From UBA1189 sp045126595 (GTDB taxonomy: Bacteria > Bacteroidota > Bacteroidia > Bacteroidales > Bacteroidaceae), in assembly GCA_045126595.1 (NCBI GenBank), contig JBGVOS010000121.1:1-27495 (forward strand): DNA of 27,495 nt. Direction: 5' to 3'. Below the pieces are notes generated by a model. It searched no databases. It was not told the DNA's origin and saw only the letters and a list, made by a program, of their open reading frames with translations. The stretch's first letter is position 1. The number at the start of each line of letters is the position of its first letter. A program made the translations under genes and the position numbers. This document shows positions 6,756-14,737 of the stretch, piece after piece.

Positions 6756-6841
6756 GACCCACCTAAATCCTCCCTGTGAGGGAGGACTTGATGGTCGTGA
6801 TGCCAGTACCCCCTCCCTCACAGGGAGGGATGGGGTGGGTC
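6756..6841. repeat. Nested inverted-repeat element between araA and araB
   Basis: Two arms of about 31-33 nt pair with each other (GACCCACC...CTCCCTGTGAGGGAGG against CCCTCCCTCACAGGG...GGTGGGTC). Each arm itself contains a shorter palindrome (CCTCCCTGTGAGGGAGG). A T-run follows on the plus strand only, opposite to the operon's direction. It would put a long hairpin in the arabinose mRNA between the isomerase and kinase genes. It looks like a dispersed repeat rather than a terminator for this operon. Confidence 0.75.
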
Positions 6842-6856
6842 TTTTTTTTGTTTATA

Positions 6857-8401
6857 TTATCTCAATGCCTTGTTCAACATGTAGTACACCTCGTTGTTGC
6901 GGAGCTCCTGCTTGAAGGTGCTGATGGTGGTGTCCTTGTTGATCTTCACATACTCGATGCCAGTGATCTCAGCGAAGTCTTCCCAGTACTCCTCGTTGAT
7001 GTCGTATGAGAATGCGCTGTGGTGGGTACCGCCGGCGAGGATCCATGCACCGGCACCGATCTCGAAGGTGGGCTGGGGAATCCAAAGGGCTGAAGCCACG
7101 GGGAGGTTGGGCATGGGCTTGGGCTCGATGCACTCTACCTCCTGTGAGATGAGACGGAAGCGGTTGCCGAGGTCCACGATGGTAGCCTTGATACCGTAAC
7201 CGGTCTTAGAGGTGAATACGAGACGGGCGGTCTGCTGCTTGCGGATACCGATGCCGAGGAAGTGTACCTCGAGCTTGGGTTTCTCCTCTACGGCAATGTC
7301 GGGGCAGATCTCAAGCATGTGGCTCTGGAGGCATGAAGACTGGTCGCCGGCAAAGTTGAGGGTGTAGTCCTCGAGGAATGAGCAACCCTTAGGCATGCCC
7401 TGCTGGATAACCCAAAGGGTACGGCAGAGGCAAGCGGTCTTCCAGTCGCCTTCGGCGCCGAAACCAATACCCTCGGCCATGAGGCGCTGTGAGGCGAGAC
7501 CGGGAATCTGGTCGAAACCTACGAAGTTGGGGTCGTTGATATCGGCACAGCCGAGGTCATCGAAGTTGGTGGTGAAGGCGGTAGCACCCTCGTCGGCCAA
7601 TACGCGACGCAAAGCAATCTCAGCCTTGGCTGCATTCTTCACCTTCTCCCAGTATACCTCTTCGCCGCTTTCGTCGATCTTGATCTCGTACAACTTCTTG
7701 TACTCCTCTACGAGTGCATCGGCCTCGGCGTCGGTTACCTTCTTGAGGTACTCCATGAGTGACGATACGGGGTAGTAGTCAACGTGGTAGCCCAAGCGCT
7801 GCTCGAACTCTACGCGGTCGCCATCGGTAACGGCTACGTTGTTCATGTTCATACCGAACATGAGGCAGCGTGTATTCTTGGCATCGGCAACACCGGCTGC
7901 TACGCGAGCCCAGACGGCAATCTTCTCCTGTGCCTCCTCGCTCTTCCAGTAGCCACAAACCACCTTGCGGGGTACGCGCATACGAGTGCAGATGTGACCG
8001 AACTCGATGTCGCCGTGAGCCGACTGGTTGAGGTTCATGAAGTCCATGTCGATGGTCTCCCAAGGAATCTCGGCATTGTACTGGGTGTGGAAGTGGAGGA
8101 GGGGTTTCTGCAAGGCCTGCAAGCCCTTAATCCACATCTTAGCGGGTGAGAAGGTGTGCATCCAGGTGATGATACCTACGCACTTCTCGTCGTTGTTGGC
8201 AGCCTTCATCACAGCTTCTACTTCGTTGGATGAGTTGGCTGTGCCCTTGTAGACTACCTTGATGGGAATGATACCGCTATCGTTGAGGCCGTCGACCATC
8301 TCCTTGGAGTGTCCGTCAACGATTTTTACAGTTTCGCCACCATAAAGCAACTGTGCTCCAGTGACCCACCAAATTTCATATTGATCAAATAAGTTTGCCA
8401 T
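6857..8401 (-). CDS. araA: L-arabinose isomerase
   Basis: A 514-residue enzyme converting L-arabinose to L-ribulose with a divalent metal, the first catabolic step of the pathway. The four metal/catalytic residues of the E. coli enzyme all have counterparts at a constant offset of 11: E317 (GFGAEGDW), E344 (SFLEDYTLNF), H361 (QSHMLEICP) and H461 (GGTHHSAFS). The N-terminus reads MANLFDQYEIWWVTGAQLLYG, the family's usual beginning, so the ATG at 8401 is taken and the frame's ATG at 8578 rejected. It lies 133 nt after araD and 134 nt before the kinase on the same strand. The araD-araA gap is AT-rich with repeated AAAGTTTTT-like runs and no clear promoter. Confidence 0.97.
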   Translation of the reverse strand: MANLFDQYEIWWVTGAQLLYGGETVKIVDGHSKEMVDGLNDSGIIPIKVVYKGTANSSNEVEAVMKAANNDEKCVGIITWMHTFSPAKMWIKGLQALQKPLLHFHTQYNAEIPWETIDMDFMNLNQSAHGDIEFGHICTRMRVPRKVVCGYWKSEEAQEKIAVWARVAAGVADAKNTRCLMFGMNMNNVAVTDGDRVEFEQRLGYHVDYYPVSSLMEYLKKVTDAEADALVEEYKKLYEIKIDESGEEVYWEKVKNAAKAEIALRRVLADEGATAFTTNFDDLGCADINDPNFVGFDQIPGLASQRLMAEGIGFGAEGDWKTACLCRTLWVIQQGMPKGCSFLEDYTLNFAGDQSSCLQSHMLEICPDIAVEEKPKLEVHFLGIGIRKQQTARLVFTSKTGYGIKATIVDLGNRFRLISQEVECIEPKPMPNLPVASALWIPQPTFEIGAGAWILAGGTHHSAFSYDINEEYWEDFAEITGIEYVKINKDTTISTFKQELRNNEVYYMLNKALR

Positions 8402-8534
8402 AATCTTTTGTTCTTTTAAATGGTTATAAATAAAAGTTGTTGTTTCTTTTTGATAAGATTGAAAAGTTTTTGTCGTCGGCTTGAAAAACTTTTTTCGAAC
8501 CGCTGAAAAAATCTTTTCGCACTGCTGATTTCTT

Positions 8535-9236
8535 TTAATGCTTTTGCCCCTTTTGGCCGTAGTAAGCGTTCGGGCCATGCTTGCGGTTATAGTGCTTCTC
8601 GATGAGGAGCGGGTTCATTGTGGTCTCGGGGTTGAGAGTGAACGCGATGTAGGCCATCTTGGCACACTGCTCCATCACCTTGGCATTGTATACCGCATTG
8701 GCAGGACTGGTACCCCATGAGAAGGGACCGTGGTTCTTCACCAACACACCGGGGGTGTGGTCGGGGTTGATGCCTTCGAAGCGTTTTACGATGACATTGC
8801 CTGTTTCCAGTTCATACTCGCCCTCAACCTCCTCCTTGGTCATGGCCTCGGTGCAGGGGATGTCCTTGTAGAAATAGTCGGCATGGGTGGTGCCGATGTT
8901 GGGGATGTCCTTACCGGCTTGTGCCCAGGCGGTAGCAAAGGTGGAATGGGTGTGTACTACGCCTTGGATGTTGGGGAAGGCGCGGTAGAGCACGAGGTGG
9001 GTAGGCGTATCTGATGAAGGGTTGAGGTCACCCTCTACCACTTCACCGGTGTTGAGGTCCACGACTACCATATCAGAGGCTTTCATATCGTCGTAGCTCA
9101 CGCCGCTGGGTTTGATGACTACCAGCCCTTTTTCGCGGTCGATGCCCGATACGTTGCCCCAAGTGAATATTACTAGACCTTGCTTTACGAGGTCGAGGTT
9201 GGCTTGGAATACCTTTTGTTTCAGTTCTTCTAACAT
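8535..9236 (-). CDS. araD: L-ribulose-5-phosphate 4-epimerase
   Basis: A 233-residue class II aldolase-family epimerase making D-xylulose-5-phosphate, which enters the pentose phosphate pathway. Zinc ligands are visible as H95 and H97 in VVHTHSTFATAWAQAG and H169 in KNHGPFSWG. The substrate motifs GNVSG (27-31), KPSG (42-45) and SSDTPTH (74-80) are intact. Length matches E. coli AraD (about 231). It starts with ATG at 9236, 67 nt after araR, and that gap contains two 22-nt repeat units. It sits in the middle of the operon between the regulator and the isomerase. Confidence 0.97.
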   Translation of the reverse strand: MLEELKQKVFQANLDLVKQGLVIFTWGNVSGIDREKGLVVIKPSGVSYDDMKASDMVVVDLNTGEVVEGDLNPSSDTPTHLVLYRAFPNIQGVVHTHSTFATAWAQAGKDIPNIGTTHADYFYKDIPCTEAMTKEEVEGEYELETGNVIVKRFEGINPDHTPGVLVKNHGPFSWGTSPANAVYNAKVMEQCAKMAYIAFTLNPETTMNPLLIEKHYNRKHGPNAYYGQKGQKH

Positions 9237-9260
9237 AGTCTATTATATTTATATGTACGC

Positions 9261-9304
9261 GTGCGCGCGTTCAGTCCGTGCAGTGCGCACAGTAAAAAGC
9301 GCGT
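9261..9304. repeat. Two 22-nt units in the araR-araD gap
   Basis: GTGCGC recurs 22 nt apart (9261 and 9283), the second within the palindrome GTGCGCAC. The stretch is GC-rich amid AT-rich flanks. Its period is the same as in the arrays at 3076 and 15762, but with only two units the case is weak. Confidence 0.35.
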
Positions 9305-9981
9305 CACAGTTTGAACTTGAGTGATTTCTTGTAGTCTTCTTCATTGAACTTATAGAGTGAGGCTCCGCGGCGCGAACCGCTCTTGTCGATGAGCTTGGTT
9401 TTCTCTATATAGTTCATCTCAGCTACACGTTTTCTGAAGTTCCGCTTGTCCACGGTGGTCCCGTTTATGGCTTCATAGAGGTTCTGCAGTTGGGTCAGCG
9501 TGAAGAACTCGGGCAGCAGGTTGAAGCCGATAGGCATCGTGGCCGACTGGGTCTTCATCAGCTGGCGTGCCTTGACTACCATCTTCTGGTGGTCGAAGAG
9601 TAGGGTGGGCAGCTCGCCTATCTTCATCCAATAGGCATTGTGCTTCTCTACCAGCTGCCGGTCGTATTCGTTGATGTTAATGAGGGCATAGTAGGCCGTG
9701 GAGATTACGCGCTCTCCGGGGTCGCGGTCGACCTCGCCAAACACGCCCACCTGTTCCATGTATACATCGGTGAGTCCGGTGAGTTCGGTAAGCACGCGCT
9801 TGGCCGCATCGTCTACGCTCTCGTTCTCCTGTACGAATCCGCCCATCAGCGACCACTCGCCTAAGCCTGGCTCAAACTTCCGCTTCAGCAAGAGGAGACT
9901 GAGCTCCCCTTGGCTGAAACCGAAGATAATGCAGTCGACGGCAACGCGAAACCGCGGATATTGCGAATAGTATTCTTGCAT
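9304..9981 (-). CDS. araR: Nudix-fold transcriptional regulator of arabinose use
   Basis: A 225-residue protein with a Nudix domain at about 10-140 and a winged helix at about 155-220 (FFTLTQLQNLYEAINGTTVDKRNFRKRV). It resembles the NrtR/AraR regulators of Bacteroidetes, which sense a metabolite with a Nudix fold. The Nudix box starts properly (G48, E54, R62), but the catalytic glutamates of REUxEE are replaced (V63 and L67). A hydrolase is therefore unlikely and a ligand-sensing role likely. In Bacteroides thetaiotaomicron a homologue regulates L-arabinose genes. It starts 9 nt after the symporter gene and is co-transcribed with its presumed targets. Candidate operators are in front of the mutarotase gene at 13193-13271. 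Confidence 0.9.
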   Translation of the reverse strand: MQEYYSQYPRFRVAVDCIIFGFSQGELSLLLLKRKFEPGLGEWSLMGGFVQENESVDDAAKRVLTELTGLTDVYMEQVGVFGEVDRDPGERVISTAYYALININEYDRQLVEKHNAYWMKIGELPTLLFDHQKMVVKARQLMKTQSATMPIGFNLLPEFFTLTQLQNLYEAINGTTVDKRNFRKRVAEMNYIEKTKLIDKSGSRRGASLYKFNEEDYKKSLKFKL

Positions 9982-9990
9982 GGCTGTTGA

Positions 9991-11751
9991 TTACCAGAAG
10001 TAGATATAGAATGCTACAGTGATGCCGAGGATGATAACGGTATGGATAACATCCCAGTGATTCCAGCTACGCTTGGTAGCGGCCTTCTGTTCGGGAGTAG
10101 AGGTGCCGAATACGAGACCCTTGATCTCCTTCTCGTCCTTAGGCTGTGTGAAGAGGCTCACAAAGAAACATACGAGCAAGCAGAATACCAACATGCATCC
10201 GCAGAAGTACAACCAGTTGAAGTCGTAGAACACGCTCTTGAACCAACCCTCGGGAGCCCATGAGAGACCTGAGGTGTAGAGAATCTTAGCACCCAAGCGG
10301 ATGATACCGATAACAAGACCAGAAATCAAAGCCCACTGGCCGCCCTTTGGAGTTGCACGCTTCCAGCAGATACCCATCAAGAAGGCTGCAGCGATACCCG
10401 GAGCGAGCACAGACTGTACGTCCTGCAAGTAGAGGTAGAGCACATCACCGATGCTCTTCATCACGGGAATCCAAAGGATACCGAGAGCCACGATGATAAC
10501 GGTAGCAATCTGACCAATCTTCACGAGCTTCTTACCATACTCCTCAGAGTCGGTTACGCGGCCATCCTCAGCAATAACAGGGTTGGGATCGGGATGCTTC
10601 ACCTTGTACACGTCGATGGTGTAGAGCATAGCCGAAGAGTTGAAGAGCGATGCCAATGAAGACATCAAAGCAGCGAGGATACCGCAAACCACTACGCCCT
10701 TGAAACCTGCGGGGAGCAATTTAGCCACCAGGAGGGGGAAGGCTACGTCACCGTTGTCGAGTACGGGCATCATAGCGTTGGCGAGATTTGAGTTCAATAC
10801 ACCTGTCTGAGCACCCTTGGCCAATGCGAAGGCAATCATACCGGGGATGAGGAACAGGAACACGGGGAGCAACTTGAGGTATGCACCGAAGATTGCACCA
10901 CGGCGAGCCTCGCGTTCGTTCTTACCTGAGAGTACACGCTGTACGATGAACTGGTCGGTACACCAGTACCAGAAACCGATAACAGCCGAACCTACCAAAG
11001 CACCCAACCAAGGATACTGCGGGTCGCTGTTGCCACGCATGAGGTGAATCATGGTGCCCTGAGCGCCTTCGTAAGCAGGAGTAACGTCGCAAAGCTCCAT
11101 CATGTTGCCCCAGCCACCGAGCTCCTTCAGACCGAGCACGAGGATTACCACCGAGCCGAAAAGCAGAATCGGGGTCTGCAATACCGAGGTCTTCAATACT
11201 GACTCCATACCGCCGAGGATGGTGTATACGGCGGTGAGCAACACGAGGCCGATAGCGGCTACCCAGAAGAAGTCTACTGTCCATCCGAAAATGCTGATTG
11301 ACTCAATGCCGAACACCTGCTGGAATACTACACCACCGGCATATACGGTTACGGCAACCTTGGTGAGCACGTAGCTGATGAGCGAAATATAGGTGAGGAT
11401 GGTACGTGACTGCTTGTTGAAGCGCTTCTCCAGAAACTCAGGCATGGTGAGCACCATACTGCGTTCATAGAAAGGTACGAATACCCAAGCGAGGATAAGA
11501 ATCATCCATCCCTGAATCTCCCAGTGGGCCATAGCCATACCGCTCGATGCGCCCGAGCCAGCCAAACCGATAAGGTGTTCCGAACCGATGTTCGATGCAA
11601 ATATAGAGGTACCGATGGCAATCCACGTTGCATCACGTCCACTCAAGAAATAGTCAGAAGAGTTGTCCTTCTCCTTTCTCATCACACTCACTACAATCCA
11701 TATCATGGCTGCTGCAAACAGGCCAATGACAATCCAGTCTAATAATGCCAT
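9991..11751 (-). CDS. Sodium:solute symporter (SSS family), probable arabinose importer
   Basis: A 586-residue inner-membrane transporter of the SGLT/SSS family. It begins with a membrane segment (MALLDWIVIGLFAAAMIWIV), then SSDYFLSGRDATW and ASNIGSEHLIGLAGSGA, the usual sodium-site and substrate-site region. Further signatures are MTMPEFL-like VLTMPEFLEKRF and YWCTDQFIVQRVLSGKN. About 13-14 hydrophobic segments follow the family pattern. The start at 11751 is chosen over the frame's ATG at 11814, because the added residues come from repeat DNA and lack any family match. Sodium coupling is known for the family. L-arabinose as substrate is inferred from its place between the mutarotase and AraR. 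Confidence 0.92.
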   Translation of the reverse strand: MALLDWIVIGLFAAAMIWIVVSVMRKEKDNSSDYFLSGRDATWIAIGTSIFASNIGSEHLIGLAGSGASSGMAMAHWEIQGWMILILAWVFVPFYERSMVLTMPEFLEKRFNKQSRTILTYISLISYVLTKVAVTVYAGGVVFQQVFGIESISIFGWTVDFFWVAAIGLVLLTAVYTILGGMESVLKTSVLQTPILLFGSVVILVLGLKELGGWGNMMELCDVTPAYEGAQGTMIHLMRGNSDPQYPWLGALVGSAVIGFWYWCTDQFIVQRVLSGKNEREARRGAIFGAYLKLLPVFLFLIPGMIAFALAKGAQTGVLNSNLANAMMPVLDNGDVAFPLLVAKLLPAGFKGVVVCGILAALMSSLASLFNSSAMLYTIDVYKVKHPDPNPVIAEDGRVTDSEEYGKKLVKIGQIATVIIVALGILWIPVMKSIGDVLYLYLQDVQSVLAPGIAAAFLMGICWKRATPKGGQWALISGLVIGIIRLGAKILYTSGLSWAPEGWFKSVFYDFNWLYFCGCMLVFCLLVCFFVSLFTQPKDEKEIKGLVFGTSTPEQKAATKRSWNHWDVIHTVIILGITVAFYIYFW

Positions 11752-11756
11752 AGTTT

Positions 11757-11868
11757 CTTTTGATTTATGATTTAATAATTTTGTTATTGAGCTTCGGCTG
11801 CGCTCGCTGAGCATTTGTAAGCAAGCTTACATGCGCTCGCTGGCACGAACCTTTTGATTTATGATTTA
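11757..11868. repeat. 18-bp direct repeat flanking a dispersed repeat
   Basis: CTTTTGATTTATGATTTA occurs at 11757-11774 and again at 11851-11868. Between the copies is a GC-richer stretch containing CGGCTGCGCTCGCTGAGC and CATGCGCTCGCTGG, with an imperfect inverted arrangement around GCAAGCTTAC. The pattern resembles an insertion flanked by a duplication in the symporter's leader. Confidence 0.6.
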
Positions 11869-11887
11869 TTTCTATTCCATCAGTCGT

Positions 11888-11969
11888 GTCATGCTGAACG
11901 GAGTGAAGCATCTCATGGATGTTTCTCGCAAAGCTCCTGCGCGAGATCCTTCGCGATGCTCAGGACGAC
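11888..11969 (+). repeat. Dispersed Bacteroidales inverted-repeat element, copy 2
   Basis: Two 27-nt arms, one starting GTCATGCTGAACGGAGTGAA (11888-11914) and one ending CGCGATGCTCAGGACGAC (11943-11969), are imperfect inverted repeats around ATGGATGTTTCTCGCAAAGC. It ends 10 nt from the mutarotase stop codon and would form a hairpin in the arabinose mRNA. It belongs to the same family as the element at 4921-5021, in the opposite orientation. Confidence 0.7.
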
Positions 11970-11979
11970 AGAGACGAGA

Positions 11980-13140
11980 TTATTTCTCTACAGAGAATTT
12001 GTAAATACAGTGGCTGTAGTACTTCTGTCCCGGTTCGAGTGTAGCTGAAGGCCAGCCTTCGAGATGACTCTTGTTGGGGGTGTCGGGGTATTTCTGTGTC
12101 TCGAGACACATACCTGTGCGCTGATTGATGTTCTTGCCATCCTTACCGATGGTGGTGCCATCGAGGAAGTTGCCCGAGTAGAACTGGATGCCCGGCTCGT
12201 TGGTGTATACCTCGAGTACGATGCCCGTCACGGGGCTCTTCAGCGTAGCACATACTTGTGTGTCGTCGCCCTTGGTGTTGAGTACCCAGTTGTGGTCGTA
12301 GCCGTTACCGTTCTTCAACTGCTCGAAGTCGAAGTTGGTAATCTCCGTGCCTACCTCCTTGAATGCGGTGAAGTCCATCGGAGTACCAGCCACGGGAGCA
12401 ATCTCGCCTGTTGTCATATAGGTGCTGTCTACGGGAGTGTAGCAGTCGGCATTGAGCTGCAACAGGTGGTTGGTAATGGGCATCTGGTGGTCGCCGTTAA
12501 GGTTGAAGTAACAGTGGTTCGTCTGGTTGATGACCGTCTTCTTGTCCGTTGTGGCGGTCCATACGATGTCGATGGCGTTGTCATCGGTCAGGGTGTAGGT
12601 TGTCTTGGCCACTACGTTGCCGGGGAATCCAGCGTCACCGTCGGGGCTGTGCATCACCAATACGATTTGGTTGTCGGTCACCTTCTCTACGTCGTATACC
12701 TGGAACTGCCAACCTAGAGGAGCGGGCTCGAGAGTGCAACCGCCGTGGAGGCAGTGGCCGAAGTTGTTCTTGGGAAGGTCATACACCACGTCGTCGATGG
12801 TGATTTGTCCGTTAGCCAAGCGGTTGGCATAGCGGCCTACCGATGCGCCGAAGTCGCTGGGGTAGGTGGCATAGTCCGATACGTTTGCATAGCCGATGAT
12901 GGCATCCTGCATCTTGCCCTCCTTGTCGGGCACCATGATGGAGACGATGCGCCCGCCGAAGTTGGTCACACACACCTCCATACCGTTCTTGTTGGTCAAG
13001 GTGTAGAGGTCGGTCTGCTTGCCCTGCTGCTCCGATTGGAAGTCGGCACGTTTCAGTCCCGACAGGGGCTCTACCGTTTTCTGGGTGCATGAACTGAGCA
13101 GTGCCAGTGCGCACATTGCTCCGTAAAATACTTTCTTCAT
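11980..13140 (-). CDS. Aldose 1-epimerase (mutarotase) lipoprotein
   Basis: A 386-residue galactose-mutarotase-family enzyme interconverting alpha and beta anomers of a sugar, here presumably arabinose, before import. Signal peptide MKKVFYGAMCALALLSSC ends in a lipobox with Cys18, so it should be a lipoprotein exposed in the periplasm or at the outer membrane. Active-site residues are present: H132 (HCLHGG), H209 (TNHCYFNLNG), D282 (YDHNWVL) and E347 (CLETQKYPD). The start at 13140 gives the signal peptide directly. The upstream in-frame ATG at 13230 lies in the operator region and is rejected. It is the first gene of the arabinose operon. Confidence 0.93.
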   Translation of the reverse strand: MKKVFYGAMCALALLSSCTQKTVEPLSGLKRADFQSEQQGKQTDLYTLTNKNGMEVCVTNFGGRIVSIMVPDKEGKMQDAIIGYANVSDYATYPSDFGASVGRYANRLANGQITIDDVVYDLPKNNFGHCLHGGCTLEPAPLGWQFQVYDVEKVTDNQIVLVMHSPDGDAGFPGNVVAKTTYTLTDDNAIDIVWTATTDKKTVINQTNHCYFNLNGDHQMPITNHLLQLNADCYTPVDSTYMTTGEIAPVAGTPMDFTAFKEVGTEITNFDFEQLKNGNGYDHNWVLNTKGDDTQVCATLKSPVTGIVLEVYTNEPGIQFYSGNFLDGTTIGKDGKNINQRTGMCLETQKYPDTPNKSHLEGWPSATLEPGQKYYSHCIYKFSVEK

Positions 13141-13192
13141 ACTGTTTTTCTTTTTATAATTAGTTTGTTGTTTTGGTTTGTATGCCATTTCG

Positions 13193-13271
13193 AGTGTAAA
13201 AGTAACACTATTTCTCCGTATGCAAAGCATACGATAACATGTTTTACGACATAATGTGTTCTGTTTACACT
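13193..13271 (-). promoter_or_regulatory. Arabinose operon control region with two AraR-like operators
   Basis: AGTGTAAAAGTAACACT (13193-13209) and, on the minus strand, AGTGTAAACAGAACACA (13271-13255) share AGTGTAAAnnnAACACW. Their centres are 62 nt apart, close to six helical turns, which would suit looping or paired binding. Between them lies a perfect palindrome, CGTATGCAAAGCATACG (13217-13233). On the minus strand this holds TATGCTTTGC, a -7-like element one base longer than consensus. I identify these as AraR sites from position and symmetry. I did not match them to a published motif. Confidence 0.55.
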
Positions 13272-13299
13272 CTTTTTCTTTCGTTAAGCCCCTCTTTCC

Positions 13300-13938
13300 C
13301 TATAAATAGGGGTTGTATTGCGCCTCGTCACCGATGTTCGTCGGGTCGCCATGTCCGGGGTATACGATGGTTACTTCGGGGAGGATGAGCAACTGCTTCT
13401 GTATGGACTGTATGAGTTGTGCATAGCTGCCGTCGGCAAAGTCGGTACGGCCGATGGAGCCTTGAAACAGTGTGTCGCCGGCAAAGAGTATGCCGCTCTC
13501 CTCGGCATAGAAACACATGCCTCCTGCCGAATGGCCCGGCGTGGCGATGCACCTCAGTGTTTCGGTGCCGAGCGTGAGGATGCTACCCTCATGCAAAGGA
13601 TGCCCTACGGGGCGTGGCATGGTGTTGGGCGTTATGCCGAAGCGGGCTACGGTCTGTGCGAAATTAGTAATCCACGCACTGTCCTCGAGGCTTGCGCTCA
13701 CACGCAGCCCGTAGGTGTCCTCAATGAATGTAGTACCGAAGATGTGGTCAAAGTGCAGGTGCGTGCAGAGCAGGTACTTCACATGCAGCCCGTTCTCTTC
13801 GATGAACTTGCTGAACCTTCTCTTCTCCTCGTCCCAATACATCCCAGGGTCTATTACGGCTGCCTCGTGCGACTGCTCATCGTACACTACGTAGCAGTTC
13901 TCGTGCAGCATATTGCAAACGAATGTCTTTACTTTCAT
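13300..13938 (-). CDS. Metallo-beta-lactamase-fold hydrolase (glyoxalase II-like)
   Basis: A 212-residue cytoplasmic hydrolase. The binuclear metal site is complete: THLHFDH (H60, H62, D64, H65), H136 in ATPGHSAGG, D155 in FAGDTLF, and H196 in YPGHGDPT. The GSIGRTDF segment is typical of YcbL/glyoxalase II-like members, which hydrolyse thioesters such as S-lactoylglutathione in other bacteria. The natural substrate here is unknown. The ATG at 13938 begins MKVKTFVCNMLHENCYVVYD, the family's normal start, so the upstream in-frame ATG at 13995 is rejected. It lies upstream of the arabinose operon on the same strand, 159 nt away, with no convincing terminator between, but is probably a separate unit. 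Confidence 0.9.
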   Translation of the reverse strand: MKVKTFVCNMLHENCYVVYDEQSHEAAVIDPGMYWDEEKRRFSKFIEENGLHVKYLLCTHLHFDHIFGTTFIEDTYGLRVSASLEDSAWITNFAQTVARFGITPNTMPRPVGHPLHEGSILTLGTETLRCIATPGHSAGGMCFYAEESGILFAGDTLFQGSIGRTDFADGSYAQLIQSIQKQLLILPEVTIVYPGHGDPTNIGDEAQYNPYL

Positions 13939-13964
13939 GGTGCTTGTTCCTTTAATATACCTTG

Positions 13965-13995
13965 CGAAGATACACCTTTTGTGGAGAATACGCAA
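13965..13995 (-). promoter_or_regulatory. Probable promoter of the MBL-fold hydrolase
   Basis: On the minus strand TTG (13995-13993), 20 nt, then TATCTTCG (13972-13965), one mismatch from TAnnTTTG. It sits about 27 nt before the start codon at 13938. Confidence 0.45.
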
Positions 13996-14062
13996 CAGGC
14001 AAGAGTGGGTAAATAGCTAAGTGGGTATTTTTACAACTTTTTTGCAGAAAAGTTAAATATTG

Positions 14063-14094
14063 TTTGGATATTCATCCTTTTTTTCTTTCCTTTG
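14063..14094 (+). promoter_or_regulatory. Probable promoter of the lipoprotein pair
   Basis: TTTG (14063-14066), 20 nt, then TTCCTTTG (14087-14094), one mismatch from the -7 consensus. It would give a leader of about 170 nt before the ATG at 14270. The gap 13939-14269 otherwise holds the divergent MBL promoter and no recognisable gene, RNA or riboswitch. Confidence 0.45.
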
Positions 14095-14269
14095 CGCATC
14101 TTCCCATAGGCAATGAATATAGCTTGAAAGAAGAATCCGAATACTGAATGAAGGGTGTTGTTGCCTCTTGCTTTTAGTTCATGTAATTGATAGAGACGAT
14201 ATGTACCTGCACCCCATTAGAACTTTATAAAGGCCGAGCTTGGGTACGGGGAGGCATGAGAAAAATGTT

Positions 14270-14728
14270 ATGAAAAAGATTGCTTATCTTTTGGGTGTAG
14301 CCTTGTTGGCTGTTTCGTGTACAACAACCGTTAAGACGGCCAAGACTGTAGATGCTCCGGCTTCTTTGTTGTCGGCAACTGTGGCCGATCTTGAAGTGTC
14401 GCCCGAGCGTATCACTTACACAATGGAACCTTCGGTAGCCATTCGTCGTGCCGGCTTGGAGAATGTAAAGCAGGCTGCTGAGCAGGCTGCCCTTCTTGAG
14501 CATGGCAATGCCGACGTATTGGTGGATGCCAATTATACCATCAAGACCACCAGTTTCCTGTTCTTCAACTGGGTGTCTTCTATCACGGTTACCGGTCGCC
14601 CCGCAACCTATAAGAACTTCCATTCGTTGGACGACTCGGTATGGTGTGACCCTGCATTCCGTATGAATTATCGCAATACTGCCAAGCAGGGCGGTACCGG
14701 CATGTTTGGTGGATTGTTCAAGAAATAA
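14270..14728 (+). CDS. Small lipoprotein, paralogue of the next gene
   Basis: A 152-residue lipoprotein of unknown function. The signal peptide MKKIAYLLGVALLAVSC has a lipobox with Cys17. The mature part shares a domain with the following gene: VKTAKT, SATVADLEV, RITYTMEP, NVKQAAEQAALLEHGNADVLV, SITVTGRPATYKNF, and DSVWCDPAFR, so the two arose by duplication. A short Gly/Lys tail (GGTGMFGGLFKK) follows. The ATG at 14270 gives the signal peptide, while the frame's earlier start at 14240 adds ten residues that spoil it. It is separated by 9 nt from its paralogue and they are surely co-transcribed. I do not recognise the domain by name. Outer-membrane or periplasmic anchoring is likely. Confidence 0.85.
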   Translation: MKKIAYLLGVALLAVSCTTTVKTAKTVDAPASLLSATVADLEVSPERITYTMEPSVAIRRAGLENVKQAAEQAALLEHGNADVLVDANYTIKTTSFLFFNWVSSITVTGRPATYKNFHSLDDSVWCDPAFRMNYRNTAKQGGTGMFGGLFKK

Positions 14729-14737
14729 GGTGGCGTT

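Noticed and set aside
13318..14016. 232-codon plus-strand frame opposite the MBL gene
   Set aside because: Antisense to a gene with a complete metal-binding motif set. No family resemblance and no promoter or start context.
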